62,615 nucleotides of DNA from an uncultured Pelosinus sp. (GTDB taxonomy: Bacteria; Bacillota; Negativicutes; UMGS1260), in NCBI GenBank assembly GCA_900550105.1, contig URQW01000008.1, positions 1-62,615 of the forward strand. Direction: 5' to 3'. Positions 1 to 8,343 of this stretch are shown here, piece by piece (the stretch's first letter is position 1; each line of letters starts with the position of its first letter). The notes below the pieces were generated by a model. That model had not been told where the DNA came from, ran no database searches, and was given only the letters and a program-made list of their open reading frames with translations. The position numbers and the translations under genes were made by a program.

Positions 1-423
1 AGCTATGGCTATATTTATGTAGCGCAGATTGCTATGGGCGCTGATAAGAATCAGACGTTAAAAGCCATTGCTGAAGCCGAAGCCTATCCGGGACCGTCAC
101 TCATTATTGCCTATGCGCCATGTATTAATCATGGGCTGAAAGCCGGCATGGGATGCAGTCAGGAAGAAGCGAAACAAGCTGTGGCAAGCGGTTACTGGTC
201 CTTGTATCGTTTTGATCCGCAGAAAAAAGAAACAGGCGCGAATCCTTTTGTGCTTGATTCGAAAGAGCCGACCGCCGACTTTAGAGAATTCCTGCTGGGT
301 GAAGTCCGGTACTCGGCGCTCAAAAAACAGTTCCCTGAAATGGCGGAAGCTTTATTTGAGAAGACCGAAAAAGATGCCAAAGATCGCTTAGCTAGCTATA
401 AACGCTTGGCTGAAACGAAGTAA
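1..423 (+). CDS. nifJ: pyruvate:ferredoxin (flavodoxin) oxidoreductase, C-terminal part (5' end outside window)
   Basis: The open frame enters from base 1 and ends at TAA 421-423, so only the last 140 residues are visible. The segment AMGADKNQTLKAI, then APCINHG and GMGCSQEE, and the tail with FREFLLGEVRY are typical of the C-terminal TPP-binding domain of single-chain PFOR. The Cys in APCINHG corresponds to a ligand of the cluster nearest TPP. The enzyme oxidises pyruvate to acetyl-CoA and CO2 and reduces ferredoxin or flavodoxin in the cytoplasm, a core step of anaerobic metabolism. A strong terminator follows 22 bases after the stop, so this is the last gene of its transcript. The family call is firm; the full length cannot be judged. 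Confidence 0.93.
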   Translation, partial: SYGYIYVAQIAMGADKNQTLKAIAEAEAYPGPSLIIAYAPCINHGLKAGMGCSQEEAKQAVASGYWSLYRFDPQKKETGANPFVLDSKEPTADFREFLLGEVRYSALKKQFPEMAEALFEKTEKDAKDRLASYKRLAETK

Positions 424-444
424 AATAAAAAAACAAAGCAAAGC

Positions 445-486
445 AAAAGACCCTGAAGAAGTCCTAGGACTTTTTCAGGGTCTTTT
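445..486 (+). terminator. rho-independent terminator after nifJ
   Basis: A long, nearly perfect hairpin: AAAAGACCCTGAA (445-457) pairs with TTCAGGGTCTTTT (474-486) and the stem continues inward to GTCC/GGAC. The T tract lies inside the right arm. The matching A tract on the left means it may also stop transcription arriving from the convergent reductase gene. Confidence 0.88.
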
Positions 487-549
487 CATGATTGCGCCAC
501 TAGGGACGCAATCTACTGGAAGGATGTGGTTTACTGCTGCTAACGCGGT

Positions 550-1416
550 TTATTGCTGCTGCTGTTTAAATTTTTCCTGGACTTGAGCTGTTAGTGCTTC
601 AATCCCTTCGTTAGCGACTAGAACGCATAACCGTTGGCCTTTTTCTCCCTTTTCGTTGTAGACGGCGAGGAGTGCATCAAGATACTGGGCAATTTTGTCG
701 GCGGGAACAAAGGATTCAAGTAATTTCCCGTCATAACTATAGCGACCGCCTTTACCGCCAATATACACATGGAAGCCGGTTCTGCCTGTATGAATTGTCT
801 TTTTAGGGCAAATACTTATACAAACGCCGCAAGCCAAACACTTGTCGGTGTCGATGACGACTTCGCCCGTATCCAGTGACATAGCTTTTGCGGGGCAGCG
901 CCGTACGCAAGCGCCGCAGTGGATACAGTTACTTGGATCCACGATGGGTTCATGGGCTCCCTTACAGCCCACGTCATGGGCTTCTGGTTTCGTACAGGCA
1001 TTGGCACAGCCGCTAATAGCAAATTTCGTTTTTGCCGGAAGTTCTCTGCCGACAAAATGTTGATCAAGGAATTTAGCTAATTCCTTTGTATCTTCTAAAC
1101 CGTAAGGGCAGGTTGCCGTTCCGGGGCAAGAGACGACGGGACGAACGCGCGGGCCGCAGACTGCAGGCAGTAGTCCCGCTTCTAAAATAGCATTGTAGGC
1201 TTCTTCAAATAATTCTTCTTTTACGCCAGGAATTTCCATTCCCTGGCGAACGGTTACGTGAAATTCGCCGTTGCCGTATTTTTCGGCTAGATCGGCAAGT
1301 TTGCGCATTTGTGTTGCTGTCATATCGCCCGCTGCATTGCGGACACGCATTAATAATAGACCCTTTTGTCTTTGCGGAATAAATCCGAATTTCTTATAAT
1401 CTGTTTTTCCTGCCAT
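550..1416 (-). CDS. small siroheme sulfite/nitrite reductase with two 4Fe-4S ferredoxin clusters (AsrC-like)
   Basis: A 288-residue cytoplasmic protein. It carries the siroheme/4Fe-4S ligand pattern C-x5-C (C97, C103, in CPGTATC) and C-x3-C (C137, C141, in CANAC). A bacterial-type ferredoxin insert follows, CIHCGACVRRCP at 164-175 and CLACGVCISICP at 193-204. This order matches subunit C of anaerobic sulfite reductase and the small stand-alone siroheme reductases of anaerobes, which pass electrons from ferredoxin to sulfite or nitrite. No AsrA or AsrB gene is adjacent. The start at 1416 is preferred because GGGAG lies 7-8 bases upstream; an ATG seven codons earlier has no good site. The natural substrate cannot be told from sequence. 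Confidence 0.85.
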   Translation of the reverse strand: MAGKTDYKKFGFIPQRQKGLLLMRVRNAAGDMTATQMRKLADLAEKYGNGEFHVTVRQGMEIPGVKEELFEEAYNAILEAGLLPAVCGPRVRPVVSCPGTATCPYGLEDTKELAKFLDQHFVGRELPAKTKFAISGCANACTKPEAHDVGCKGAHEPIVDPSNCIHCGACVRRCPAKAMSLDTGEVVIDTDKCLACGVCISICPKKTIHTGRTGFHVYIGGKGGRYSYDGKLLESFVPADKIAQYLDALLAVYNEKGEKGQRLCVLVANEGIEALTAQVQEKFKQQQQ

Positions 1417-1545
1417 GGTGACACTCCCTTTTATCATACCGCCTTCAGACGATTCCTATATACTCTGTTACTATACCATTTTACTATTTATAATGAAAAT
1501 ATTATTATCTTATGATTATGATAGAGAATCTTTATTGATTCAATC

Positions 1546-1659
1546 CTAAGGGAGTTTTAACAGGCGGTTCATGGTATAAAGGAAGTAGCCATAGAACACT
1601 AGAACGGCAAAGTAGAAAAATGAATGAATGTCGCTATGGAAAAAAGTTCCCATCGTCAT
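1546..1659 (-). CDS. small single-span membrane protein, 37 aa (unrecognised)
   Basis: A short frame starts ATG-ACG-ATG and ends TAG. Upstream on the minus strand lies AGAGGTGG with about 8 bases to the ATG, a good ribosome binding site. The product begins MTMGTFFHSDIHSF. It continues with a hydrophobic aromatic stretch (about residues 14-29, rich in F, Y, V, L) and ends in a basic tail with N-R-L-L-K, which looks like a single membrane helix with a cytoplasmic positive end. It lies 129 bases upstream of the siroheme reductase on the same strand and could be its leader gene. I do not recognise a family. The support is the site plus composition only. Confidence 0.5.
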   Translation of the reverse strand: MTMGTFFHSDIHSFFYFAVLVFYGYFLYTMNRLLKLP

Positions 1660-1809
1660 GACTTTCCACCTCTTTTATAAATGATTTTTGCATATTAAAT
1701 CAAGAGTAACTCAATAGCTTAGCCTGAGTATAGGGGATTACTTTTAGATTTTATTTTGAACAGACGATTTACCAATTGCCACAAAAGAAGCGGTAAGGAA
1801 GTGACGGCT

Positions 1810-2856
1810 GTGCGACGGGAAATCCTGCTGATTCGCTTAAGCTCACTGGGAGATATTATGCACTGTACGCCTGTAGCTAGATCGATCAAACAGGCGTGGC
1901 CCTCTTGCTCAATTCATTGGCTTGTCGGCAGAGCCGGTTTTGATTTGCTTCGTTATAATCCCGATATCGATGAAATCATACTTTGGCCGCGCGAGGATTT
2001 TGATAGTGCGCTACGATGTCGAAAGTGGCGGGAAGCCTGGAGTTTATGGCAGCAACTGCGACACCTATTTCTTGAGCGCTTTTTTTATGCCGCTATTGAC
2101 TTGCAGGGGTTGTTTTTAACGGGAATGATTATGACGCAAGTTCGGGCCAAGCACAAGATCGGCTTAAGTCATACGAAGGAAGGAAATTCCTGGTTTATGG
2201 GTGAGATTGCGGCGGCGGCGGGACCTGCCATCGTTGATCACTATCTAAGTGTACTGAAGCCGCTGGGGATTGCTGATCGCGATAGAAGACCTGTTCTGCT
2301 GTTGGCAGCCGAAGATTATGAAGCAGCTAGGCTTCTCTTGGTAAGCAAAGGGATTTCTTCTGGCGAGCCCTTTGTTGTGTTCGTGCTTGGCACAACTTGG
2401 CCAAGTAAAAATTGGCCTGCGGCATATTGGGTAGAACTGGCCAAGGCAATGCAGTGCAGCGGGGAAAAAGTGGTTCTTTGCGGGGGAAGACTGGAGGTGG
2501 AAACGGCGCGTTATTTACAGCAAATGCTGGGACAGCAAGTGATTTCCTTAGTGAATGAAACGACCCTCTTGACTTTAGGTGCAGTTCTGGCACGCGCGCG
2601 GTTAGTAATTGGTGGCGATACAGGGCCTATGTATATGGCGGCAGCCTTACAAGTTCCCACTTTATTTCTGTTTGGCCCGACAGACCCGCTTATTTATGGT
2701 TCTTTTGGCGAAAAATCTTTTGTAGCTGTTCAGCCGCAAGATTGTTCTTTTTGCCATAAACGACGCTGTCCCGAAAAACATGGCAATTGTATGAAGGAGT
2801 TAACGCCTGAAATCGTTTTTGCAGCGATCCAAAAGATTCTTTTCGCAAAAAAATAA
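1810..2856 (+). CDS. glycosyltransferase family 9, LPS heptosyltransferase-like
   Basis: The product of 348 residues belongs to the ADP-heptose:LPS heptosyltransferase family (WaaF/WaaC-like, GT-B fold), which adds sugars to the lipid A-core on the inner face of the cytoplasmic membrane. Seen: the N-terminal RLSSLGD motif (9-15), the middle LGTTWPSKNWP segment (193-203) and the nucleotide-sugar motif GGDTGP (268-273). Near the end there is a four-Cys group (C312, C315, C320, C327) common in family members from diderm Firmicutes. The GTG at 1810 has AGGAAG 8 bases upstream; GTG 1801 and TTG 1756 are in frame but poorly spaced. It stands alone between terminators. It supports a diderm cell envelope; the exact acceptor is unknown. 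Confidence 0.85.
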   Translation: MRREILLIRLSSLGDIMHCTPVARSIKQAWPSCSIHWLVGRAGFDLLRYNPDIDEIILWPREDFDSALRCRKWREAWSLWQQLRHLFLERFFYAAIDLQGLFLTGMIMTQVRAKHKIGLSHTKEGNSWFMGEIAAAAGPAIVDHYLSVLKPLGIADRDRRPVLLLAAEDYEAARLLLVSKGISSGEPFVVFVLGTTWPSKNWPAAYWVELAKAMQCSGEKVVLCGGRLEVETARYLQQMLGQQVISLVNETTLLTLGAVLARARLVIGGDTGPMYMAAALQVPTLFLFGPTDPLIYGSFGEKSFVAVQPQDCSFCHKRRCPEKHGNCMKELTPEIVFAAIQKILFAKK

Positions 2857-2887
2857 GTCTGGCCATTAAGGCACAGGCTTATTTTTT
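2852..2887 (+). terminator. terminator after glycosyltransferase
   Basis: AATAAGTCTG (2852-2861) pairs with CAGGCTTATT (2874-2883) through one G-T wobble and is followed by a T run. The stop codon TAA lies inside the left arm. Confidence 0.8.
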
Positions 2888-2985
2888 TGCGAAGAGTTAT
2901 TATGACAATGTTTTTTATCATTTATTAAAAGGGGTTTTGCCATTTATCACGAAATTAAAAGTGATTTATCAAAAGGGGGATTACC

Positions 2986-4746
2986 ATGTCTTTATTGCAG
3001 CAAATTCAGGTAACTGCCCAGCAAATTGCGGAAGCCATTGCCGGTGTTCTTGATATAGAAGTAACGATCGCTGATGATTCTCTCGTTCGGATTGCCGGAA
3101 CGGGGTACCATTATGATACGATTGGTAAACAAATTGATGGGAAGTCCATGTATCATAAAGTATTGGCAAGTAAGCGCGAGTATGTTATCAGTGATGTAAG
3201 TACTGACAGCGAATGCGGCGATTGTGAGCGGCGCGGCGTTTGTAAGGAACTGGCTGAACTGTGTTGTCCCATTCTAGTCGGATCGCGTGTGATTGGCGTG
3301 ATTGGTCTTATTGCTTTTTCACCGGAGCGACAAGCGGAATTACGCAATAAAAACGAGCGCCTTCTGACATTTATCAGACATATGGCAGAGCTTTTAGCGG
3401 CAAAAGCGGTGGAAGTCGATAGCTTTAAACGAGCTGTTCTGTTGAAAAATCAGTTAGAGACAGTCATTAATTTTATTTCAGAGGGTATTTTGGCCATTGA
3501 TCATACGGCAAAAATTATCAGTATGAATTACTCAGCGGAACAAATGCTAGAAGCAAAAGCTCGCGATTTTGTCGGTTTTCATATTAATGAAGTATTTCCA
3601 GGCACCCCAATTCCGGAAGTACTGCGTGATGGCGTGGGTTTTACGAATCGGGAGGTCAGTATCTGGCAGAAAGGGAAACATCATCACTATCTGATTCATG
3701 CGAAGCCCATGGTGGTAGACGGTATGGTGCAAGGAGTTGTAGCGAGTTTTTGGGCCGCTAATGATATCAAAGGTTCGTCACTGCGGGATCATCATCAGGC
3801 GCCGATCATGTTTTCGAGTATTGTCGGTAGCAGCAAAGCCTTAACGGAGGTAAAAACAGAAGCAGCTAAAGCCGCTTCGACTTCGTCCACTGTACTCATT
3901 ATCGGCGAAAGCGGCACAGGCAAGGAACTATTTGCTCAGGCGATTCATAATGAAAGCAGCCGGGCTTTTGGACCGTTTGTGGCGATTAATTGTGCGGCTA
4001 TTCCGGAAAACCTTTTAGAAAGCGAGCTTTTTGGCTATGCCGAAGGGTCTTTTACCGGAGCGCGCAAGGGTGGCAAGCCGGGAAAATTTCAATTGGCTCA
4101 AGGCGGCACCTTGTTTCTTGATGAGATAGGCGATATGCCGCTATTGCTGCAATCCAAGATTTTACGAGTTTTGCAGGAAAAGTCGGTTGAACCGGTAGGC
4201 GGCGTTAAGTCGGTACCGATTGATGTACGAATTATTGCCGCTACGAATCAGCCCCTAGAAGAACTCGTGAAGTCAGGAAAGTTCCGCGAAGATCTCTATT
4301 ATCGCCTGAATGTCTTTTTATTGACTTTGCCGCCACTGCGTGAACGGGTTAGTGATGTTCGCGAACTGGCTCACTATTTTTTGCATAAGCACATTTTGCA
4401 GCATGAAGAGCAGCACAAGATTTTATCGGAAGAAGCGAAACAGGTGTTAGAAGCCTATGAATGGCCTGGCAATATTCGTGAACTAGAAAATGCCATAGAA
4501 TGCGCCACAGTCCGTTCTAACAATGATTCCATCCAGATTGCTGATTTGCCGCAAAAAATCGTTGCTTTAGCAGCCTCGCAAGCGATAAAGTGTCAATGCG
4601 AGCAAAAATTTCATGAGGAAAAAACAGCGATCATTGCCGCCCTAAAGGAATTTGGTTCGACGGTTCCAGGCAAGCAGCAGGCTGCGGCAAAATTGGGGAT
4701 GGGGATTGCCACGCTTTATCGGAAAATGAAAAAGTATGGGATTTAG
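2986..4746 (+). CDS. sigma54-dependent transcriptional activator with Cys-rich GAF-like sensor, PAS, AAA+ and Fis-type HTH
   Basis: An enhancer-binding protein of 586 residues. Residues 1-140 form a GAF-like sensor with a cysteine group (C77, C80, C86, C93, C94). A PAS domain spans about 150-255. The AAA+ ATPase has Walker A GESGTGKE (307-314), the sigma54-contact loop as GSFTGA (354-359, usually GAFTGA) and Walker B GGTLFLDE (373-380). The Fis-type HTH is at the extreme C-terminus. AAGGGGGA precedes the ATG. The cysteines could hold a metal or Fe-S cluster or act as thiols (inference). The next gene downstream is a nitroreductase, but no convincing -24/-12 promoter is visible before it, so the target is unknown. 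Confidence 0.88.
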   Translation: MSLLQQIQVTAQQIAEAIAGVLDIEVTIADDSLVRIAGTGYHYDTIGKQIDGKSMYHKVLASKREYVISDVSTDSECGDCERRGVCKELAELCCPILVGSRVIGVIGLIAFSPERQAELRNKNERLLTFIRHMAELLAAKAVEVDSFKRAVLLKNQLETVINFISEGILAIDHTAKIISMNYSAEQMLEAKARDFVGFHINEVFPGTPIPEVLRDGVGFTNREVSIWQKGKHHHYLIHAKPMVVDGMVQGVVASFWAANDIKGSSLRDHHQAPIMFSSIVGSSKALTEVKTEAAKAASTSSTVLIIGESGTGKELFAQAIHNESSRAFGPFVAINCAAIPENLLESELFGYAEGSFTGARKGGKPGKFQLAQGGTLFLDEIGDMPLLLQSKILRVLQEKSVEPVGGVKSVPIDVRIIAATNQPLEELVKSGKFREDLYYRLNVFLLTLPPLRERVSDVRELAHYFLHKHILQHEEQHKILSEEAKQVLEAYEWPGNIRELENAIECATVRSNNDSIQIADLPQKIVALAASQAIKCQCEQKFHEEKTAIIAALKEFGSTVPGKQQAAAKLGMGIATLYRKMKKYGI

Positions 4747-4828
4747 TGAAAAATAGTAACAGCCAATCAGGTGGATATAAGGTAAAATAAAATTATGCCT
4801 GGAAACTATGGAAAAGGAGAGATGTCTT

Positions 4829-5398
4829 GTGTTTCATGATCTCGTAAGAAAAAATCGTAGCTACCGGCGTTTTGAGGAAACAGAAGCGATTGGCCGAGAA
4901 GAACTGCTTACCCTTGTGGACTATGCCCGCCTCACTCCTTCTGGCGCGAATAAGCAAGCTTTAAAGTATTATATTGCTAGTGAGAAAACACTCAATGAAA
5001 AGGTCTTTCATACCTTGGCCTGGGCCGCCTATCTTAAAGATTGGAATGGACCTGAGCCAGGCGAACGCCCCAGTGCCTATATCGTGATCGTGCAGGAAGC
5101 CGATTATAAAATGGGTTCTGTCTATGACTGCGGTATTGCCGCGCAGACGATTTTGCTCGGAGCGGTAGAAATGGGTTTTGGCGGTTGTATGCTTGGCAAT
5201 GTGAAACGCGAAGAGTTAAAACAAGTATTGTCGATACCTGATAATCAGGAGATTTTGCTAGTTCTCGCATTAGGAAAGCCCAAGGAAGAAGTAATCGTAG
5301 AAGAGCTTGCGTCTGGCGGCGATATTCGCTATTGGCGTGATGAAACGCAGCGCCATCATGTACCGAAGCGGTCCTTGGAAGATATTGTTTTAAATTAA
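4829..5398 (+). CDS. nitroreductase family protein
   Basis: A 189-residue FMN-dependent nitroreductase-fold protein. Seen: an N-terminal RSYRRF segment (FMN phosphate binding), the TPSGANKQ segment, the central YDCGIAAQTILLGA helix, and GFGGCMLGN, as in small nitroreductases of anaerobes. Members reduce nitro groups, quinones or flavins with NAD(P)H, and the substrate cannot be assigned. GTG 4829 is chosen because AAAGGAG lies 9 bases upstream; ATG 4808, seven codons earlier, has no site. It follows the sigma54 activator by 82 bases on the same strand, so control by that protein is possible. Confidence 0.85.
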   Translation: MFHDLVRKNRSYRRFEETEAIGREELLTLVDYARLTPSGANKQALKYYIASEKTLNEKVFHTLAWAAYLKDWNGPEPGERPSAYIVIVQEADYKMGSVYDCGIAAQTILLGAVEMGFGGCMLGNVKREELKQVLSIPDNQEILLVLALGKPKEEVIVEELASGGDIRYWRDETQRHHVPKRSLEDIVLN

Positions 5399-5423
5399 CA
5401 AAAATATAATACAACCTTAATAA

Positions 5424-5480
5424 AAAGTCAGTCTGACAGGATTACACTAAAGGTGTAAGAACGTGCGGGCTGATTTTTTT
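5424..5480 (+). terminator. terminator after nitroreductase
   Basis: The outer stem AAAGTCAGTCTG pairs with CGGGCTGATTTT through several wobbles, and the inner stem is TTACAC/GTGTAA. The right arm runs into seven T. Confidence 0.75.
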
Positions 5481-5541
5481 ATGAGCGAGCATGTTATGAA
5501 AAAAGAAAAAGCTGCCAAATATCTAAAGGGAGTGGAGAAAT

Positions 5542-7284
5542 TTGGAGGATAAAACGACATTGTTACAGTTTCTGAAAGGAAAGCAAGATCAGGTAACACG
5601 GCGAAATTTTCTAAAATCCTGCGGTTTGTCTGTCTTAGCGTTGGGGTTACCGCTTCATTTTACCAAGGAGGTTTTTGCGGCTGAGGAAACGCTCCAGTTA
5701 GAAGACCGAGGTTTGGCTGATCATATTACTTTGACTTGGGCCGAAGATCCAAAGACTACACAGACTATTTTATGGCGTTCCAAGGAAGCCGTAACGGGTG
5801 TGGTTCAGTATCTCAAGACAAGCCGTTACAAAAAACAAGGCTGGCAGGACGCGGCTACTATTCAGGCTATTTCTGATCGACTTAGTACGAATTTAGGTGA
5901 TATGAATTTGCAATTTGTCACACTGCAAAAGCTTGCTCCTGGTACGTCTTACACGTATCGTGTTGGCGATGGTACTAGTTGGGGCGATGCTTTTACCTTC
6001 CAAACGGAGCCGGAAAAAGAACAAGCTTTTAAATTTCTCCTCTTCGGTGATTCGCAAAGCGGTCTTCCTAAAGAGCCTGAATACGGTCCCTGGCAAAAGA
6101 CGCTGCATAACGCCTATGAAGCGAATCAAGATGCTGCGTTTATGATGGTCGTCGGCGACTTGGTTGAAGTCGGCCAAAATCAGTATGCCCATTGGAATCA
6201 TTGGTATGAAGCGGCGAAGGGCGTAATCGAAAAATTACCCCATATGGCTGTTTCCGGCAATCATGAGACCTATGATACAGTACTGGAAAATCATTCGACG
6301 AAAGCGCTTTATTTTACGAAACAGGAAAAACTGCCCGGAAATGGTCCCGAAGAACTGCTCGGTGAGGTCTATTCTTTTGACTATGGCAATGTTCATTTTG
6401 CGGTTATTAACAGCCAGGAAAATGAAGAAGGCCAGTATGTACCAGATATGCTAGCCAAGGAAGCCCTTTGGCTTGATGAAGATTTAAGTAAAAGTAATAA
6501 ACCATGGAAGATCGTTTTATTCCATAAAACGCCTTACTATAACAAAGCCACGCGGGCTAATGAAAATGTAAAGGCCGCATTTTTACCGGTCTTTGATAAG
6601 CATCATGTTGATGTTGTATTTAATGGTCATGATCATGCGTATTCGCGCACTTACCCCATTTATCAAGATTCTTTTGTAGCAAGTCCGGCCAAGGGAACTG
6701 TCTATGTGGTGACAGGTCGCAGTGGTAATAAATACTATACCGATTTATCAAATAAAATGTGGAATGCTTTCTTTTTCGATCCCCAGGCGGAGCCCAATTA
6801 CTTGGTCGTGAAAGTTGATGGCGCCGTGCTGACCATCGAGGCCTATGAACAGAGCGGAACCTTAATTGATCGCTATAGCATTAATAAAGCAACAGGTAAG
6901 GATTTACCTGTTACAGTTTTGCCGCAACGGTCTAACGATACGCGGCTTGTTATCTGGGGAAACCTGGTGCAAACCCCGCTATTATCAGCAAAACCACAGC
7001 AAATCGCAGGAAATTGGTATATTCCGCTTCGTTCCTTTGTAGAATTTATTGGCGGCGCAATCCAGGCTTCTGGTGGGAAAGTACAAGCTTCTTACGGAAA
7101 GAACTCTTTGGAATTTGAGGCCAACTCGACGGCAGCTACTTTAAACGGACAGAGCAAATCTTTAAAGTATCCACTGGTGAAGCAGCAGGGTGTTTCTTTG
7201 TTAGCGGCAGACGATGTGCATAGTCTATTCGGTTTTTCTTATAAGTATGATACCTCATTAAATATGATCTTTTTTGCAAAATAA
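5542..7284 (+). CDS. Tat-exported purple acid phosphatase-type metallophosphoesterase with C-terminal stalk domain
   Basis: A 580-residue protein with TTG start after GGGAGTGGAG. The N-terminus has a twin-arginine signal (TRRNFLKS, residues 19-26) and a hydrophobic stretch ending near AFA-like FAAEE. Residues 50-155 resemble the fibronectin-like N-domain of purple acid phosphatases. The calcineurin-like core has FGDSQ (168-172), VGDLVE (204-209), GNHE (239-242) and NGHDHAYSR (361-369), which supply the two-metal site. Residues about 465-580 resemble the copper amine oxidase N-like stalk domain (IPLRSFVEFIGG), often found on exported proteins of Negativicutes. It probably hydrolyses phosphate esters outside the cytoplasmic membrane. 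It is flanked by terminators, a single-gene unit. Confidence 0.87.
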   Translation: MEDKTTLLQFLKGKQDQVTRRNFLKSCGLSVLALGLPLHFTKEVFAAEETLQLEDRGLADHITLTWAEDPKTTQTILWRSKEAVTGVVQYLKTSRYKKQGWQDAATIQAISDRLSTNLGDMNLQFVTLQKLAPGTSYTYRVGDGTSWGDAFTFQTEPEKEQAFKFLLFGDSQSGLPKEPEYGPWQKTLHNAYEANQDAAFMMVVGDLVEVGQNQYAHWNHWYEAAKGVIEKLPHMAVSGNHETYDTVLENHSTKALYFTKQEKLPGNGPEELLGEVYSFDYGNVHFAVINSQENEEGQYVPDMLAKEALWLDEDLSKSNKPWKIVLFHKTPYYNKATRANENVKAAFLPVFDKHHVDVVFNGHDHAYSRTYPIYQDSFVASPAKGTVYVVTGRSGNKYYTDLSNKMWNAFFFDPQAEPNYLVVKVDGAVLTIEAYEQSGTLIDRYSINKATGKDLPVTVLPQRSNDTRLVIWGNLVQTPLLSAKPQQIAGNWYIPLRSFVEFIGGAIQASGGKVQASYGKNSLEFEANSTAATLNGQSKSLKYPLVKQQGVSLLAADDVHSLFGFSYKYDTSLNMIFFAK

Positions 7285-7315
7285 GGAAGCTCCATTTCGA
7301 AGATTCGTTACACGC

Positions 7316-7371
7316 AACCTGCCTTTTGTCAGGAAAGCTTAGGCTTTTCCGGCAAAAAGCAGGTTTTTTTT
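7316..7371 (+). terminator. terminator after phosphatase gene
   Basis: AACCTGC (7316-7322) pairs with GCAGGTT, and the inner arm GGAAAGC pairs with GCTTTTCC. The hairpin ends in eight T. Confidence 0.85.
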
Positions 7372-7416
7372 GACGTTAAAGCGAATTTTCTTCAAAGCTT
7401 ACTAAGGGGGTGGAGC

Positions 7417-8343
7417 ATGATTTTAAGAACTGCTCTTTATGTTCTCTTAGGTTTTTTGAGTCTTTCTTTGGCCGGTTGCGGCGAAAGCCCCAGAGCCTAT
7501 GTTGATTTTTCGCAGGGGGTAGCACCGCAGGATTTGCAGCGCCAGGAAGATCATATAGAGAAACCGTTGGTCATTGCCTTGGCCTCGGTAGTGTCACCAC
7601 AGGAAACCATCCAGCATTATCGGGTGATTGCGGCTGTTATTTCTCGTAAAATGGGGCGGCAGGCTGTGCTGATTCAACGTAAAACCTATGCGGAAGTCAA
7701 TCAATTGTTAGCCAATGGGGAAGCCGATGTTGCTTTTTTATCGACAGGAGCTTATAGCGCCTATCGTGGCATGAATGAAATTGAAGTATTAGTCATGGCT
7801 CAGTATGGCGGCACTTCCCTTTATCATGCTGATATTATTGTGCCTAAAGATAGTCCGGCTCGTTCACTCGCAGATTTGCAAGGCAAGGTTTTTGCGTTTA
7901 CTGATCCGTTAAGCTATTCAGGACACATGGTTATCGAAGAAGTGCTGCGTCCTTATCACACAACGCCAGAGACTTATTTTTCCCGCTATTTTTATACGTA
8001 CAACCATGATAAATCGCTCTGGGCGGTAGCCAATAAATTGGCTGACGGAGCCAGCTTTGACAGTCAGATTTATGAATATATGCAGCAAAGAAGACCGGAA
8101 TTAACCAATCAGGTGAGACTGATTGCCACGATTGGCTCAGCGCCTACGGGGCCGATTGTCGTGCAGAAGAAGCTAGAGCAGAGTCAAAAGGAAACATTGC
8201 GACAAGTGTTTTTAGAACTTGAAACAGAGCCAGAAGCAAGAAAAGCGTTACAGGGGCTCGTTACAGACCGCTTTGTAATGCCGCAGCCGGAACTGTATCA
8301 GCCGCTGCGAAAAATTTATGATCGGACGAGTGTCAGCTTATGA
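7417..8343 (+). CDS. PhnD-like periplasmic binding lipoprotein (sensor component)
   Basis: A 308-residue lipoprotein: signal peptide MILRTALYVLLGFLSLSL then lipobox LAGC with C21. The mature part has the PhnD-like (phosphate/phosphite/phosphonate-binding) fold, with motifs GEADVAFLSTGAY, DLQGKVFAFTDP and SYSGHMVIEE. Its ATGA overlap with the histidine kinase and the absence of any ABC permease or ATPase argue that it serves signalling rather than uptake. Known parallel: the TtrS/ThsS tetrathionate and thiosulfate sensors carry PhnD-like domains and pair with NarL-type regulators. The ligand here is unknown. AGGGGGTGGAG precedes the ATG. Confidence 0.85.
   Translation: MILRTALYVLLGFLSLSLAGCGESPRAYVDFSQGVAPQDLQRQEDHIEKPLVIALASVVSPQETIQHYRVIAAVISRKMGRQAVLIQRKTYAEVNQLLANGEADVAFLSTGAYSAYRGMNEIEVLVMAQYGGTSLYHADIIVPKDSPARSLADLQGKVFAFTDPLSYSGHMVIEEVLRPYHTTPETYFSRYFYTYNHDKSLWAVANKLADGASFDSQIYEYMQQRRPELTNQVRLIATIGSAPTGPIVVQKKLEQSQKETLRQVFLELETEPEARKALQGLVTDRFVMPQPELYQPLRKIYDRTSVSL

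Noticed and set aside
842..1063. Open frame on the plus strand inside the siroheme reductase gene
   Set aside because: It is opposite to a gene with clear cofactor motifs, lacks a ribosome site, and its product is of low-complexity type. A shadow frame.
4747..4828. Possible sigma54 promoter before the nitroreductase gene
   Set aside because: No GG-N10-GC pair with TGGC/TTGC context is present in this interval.
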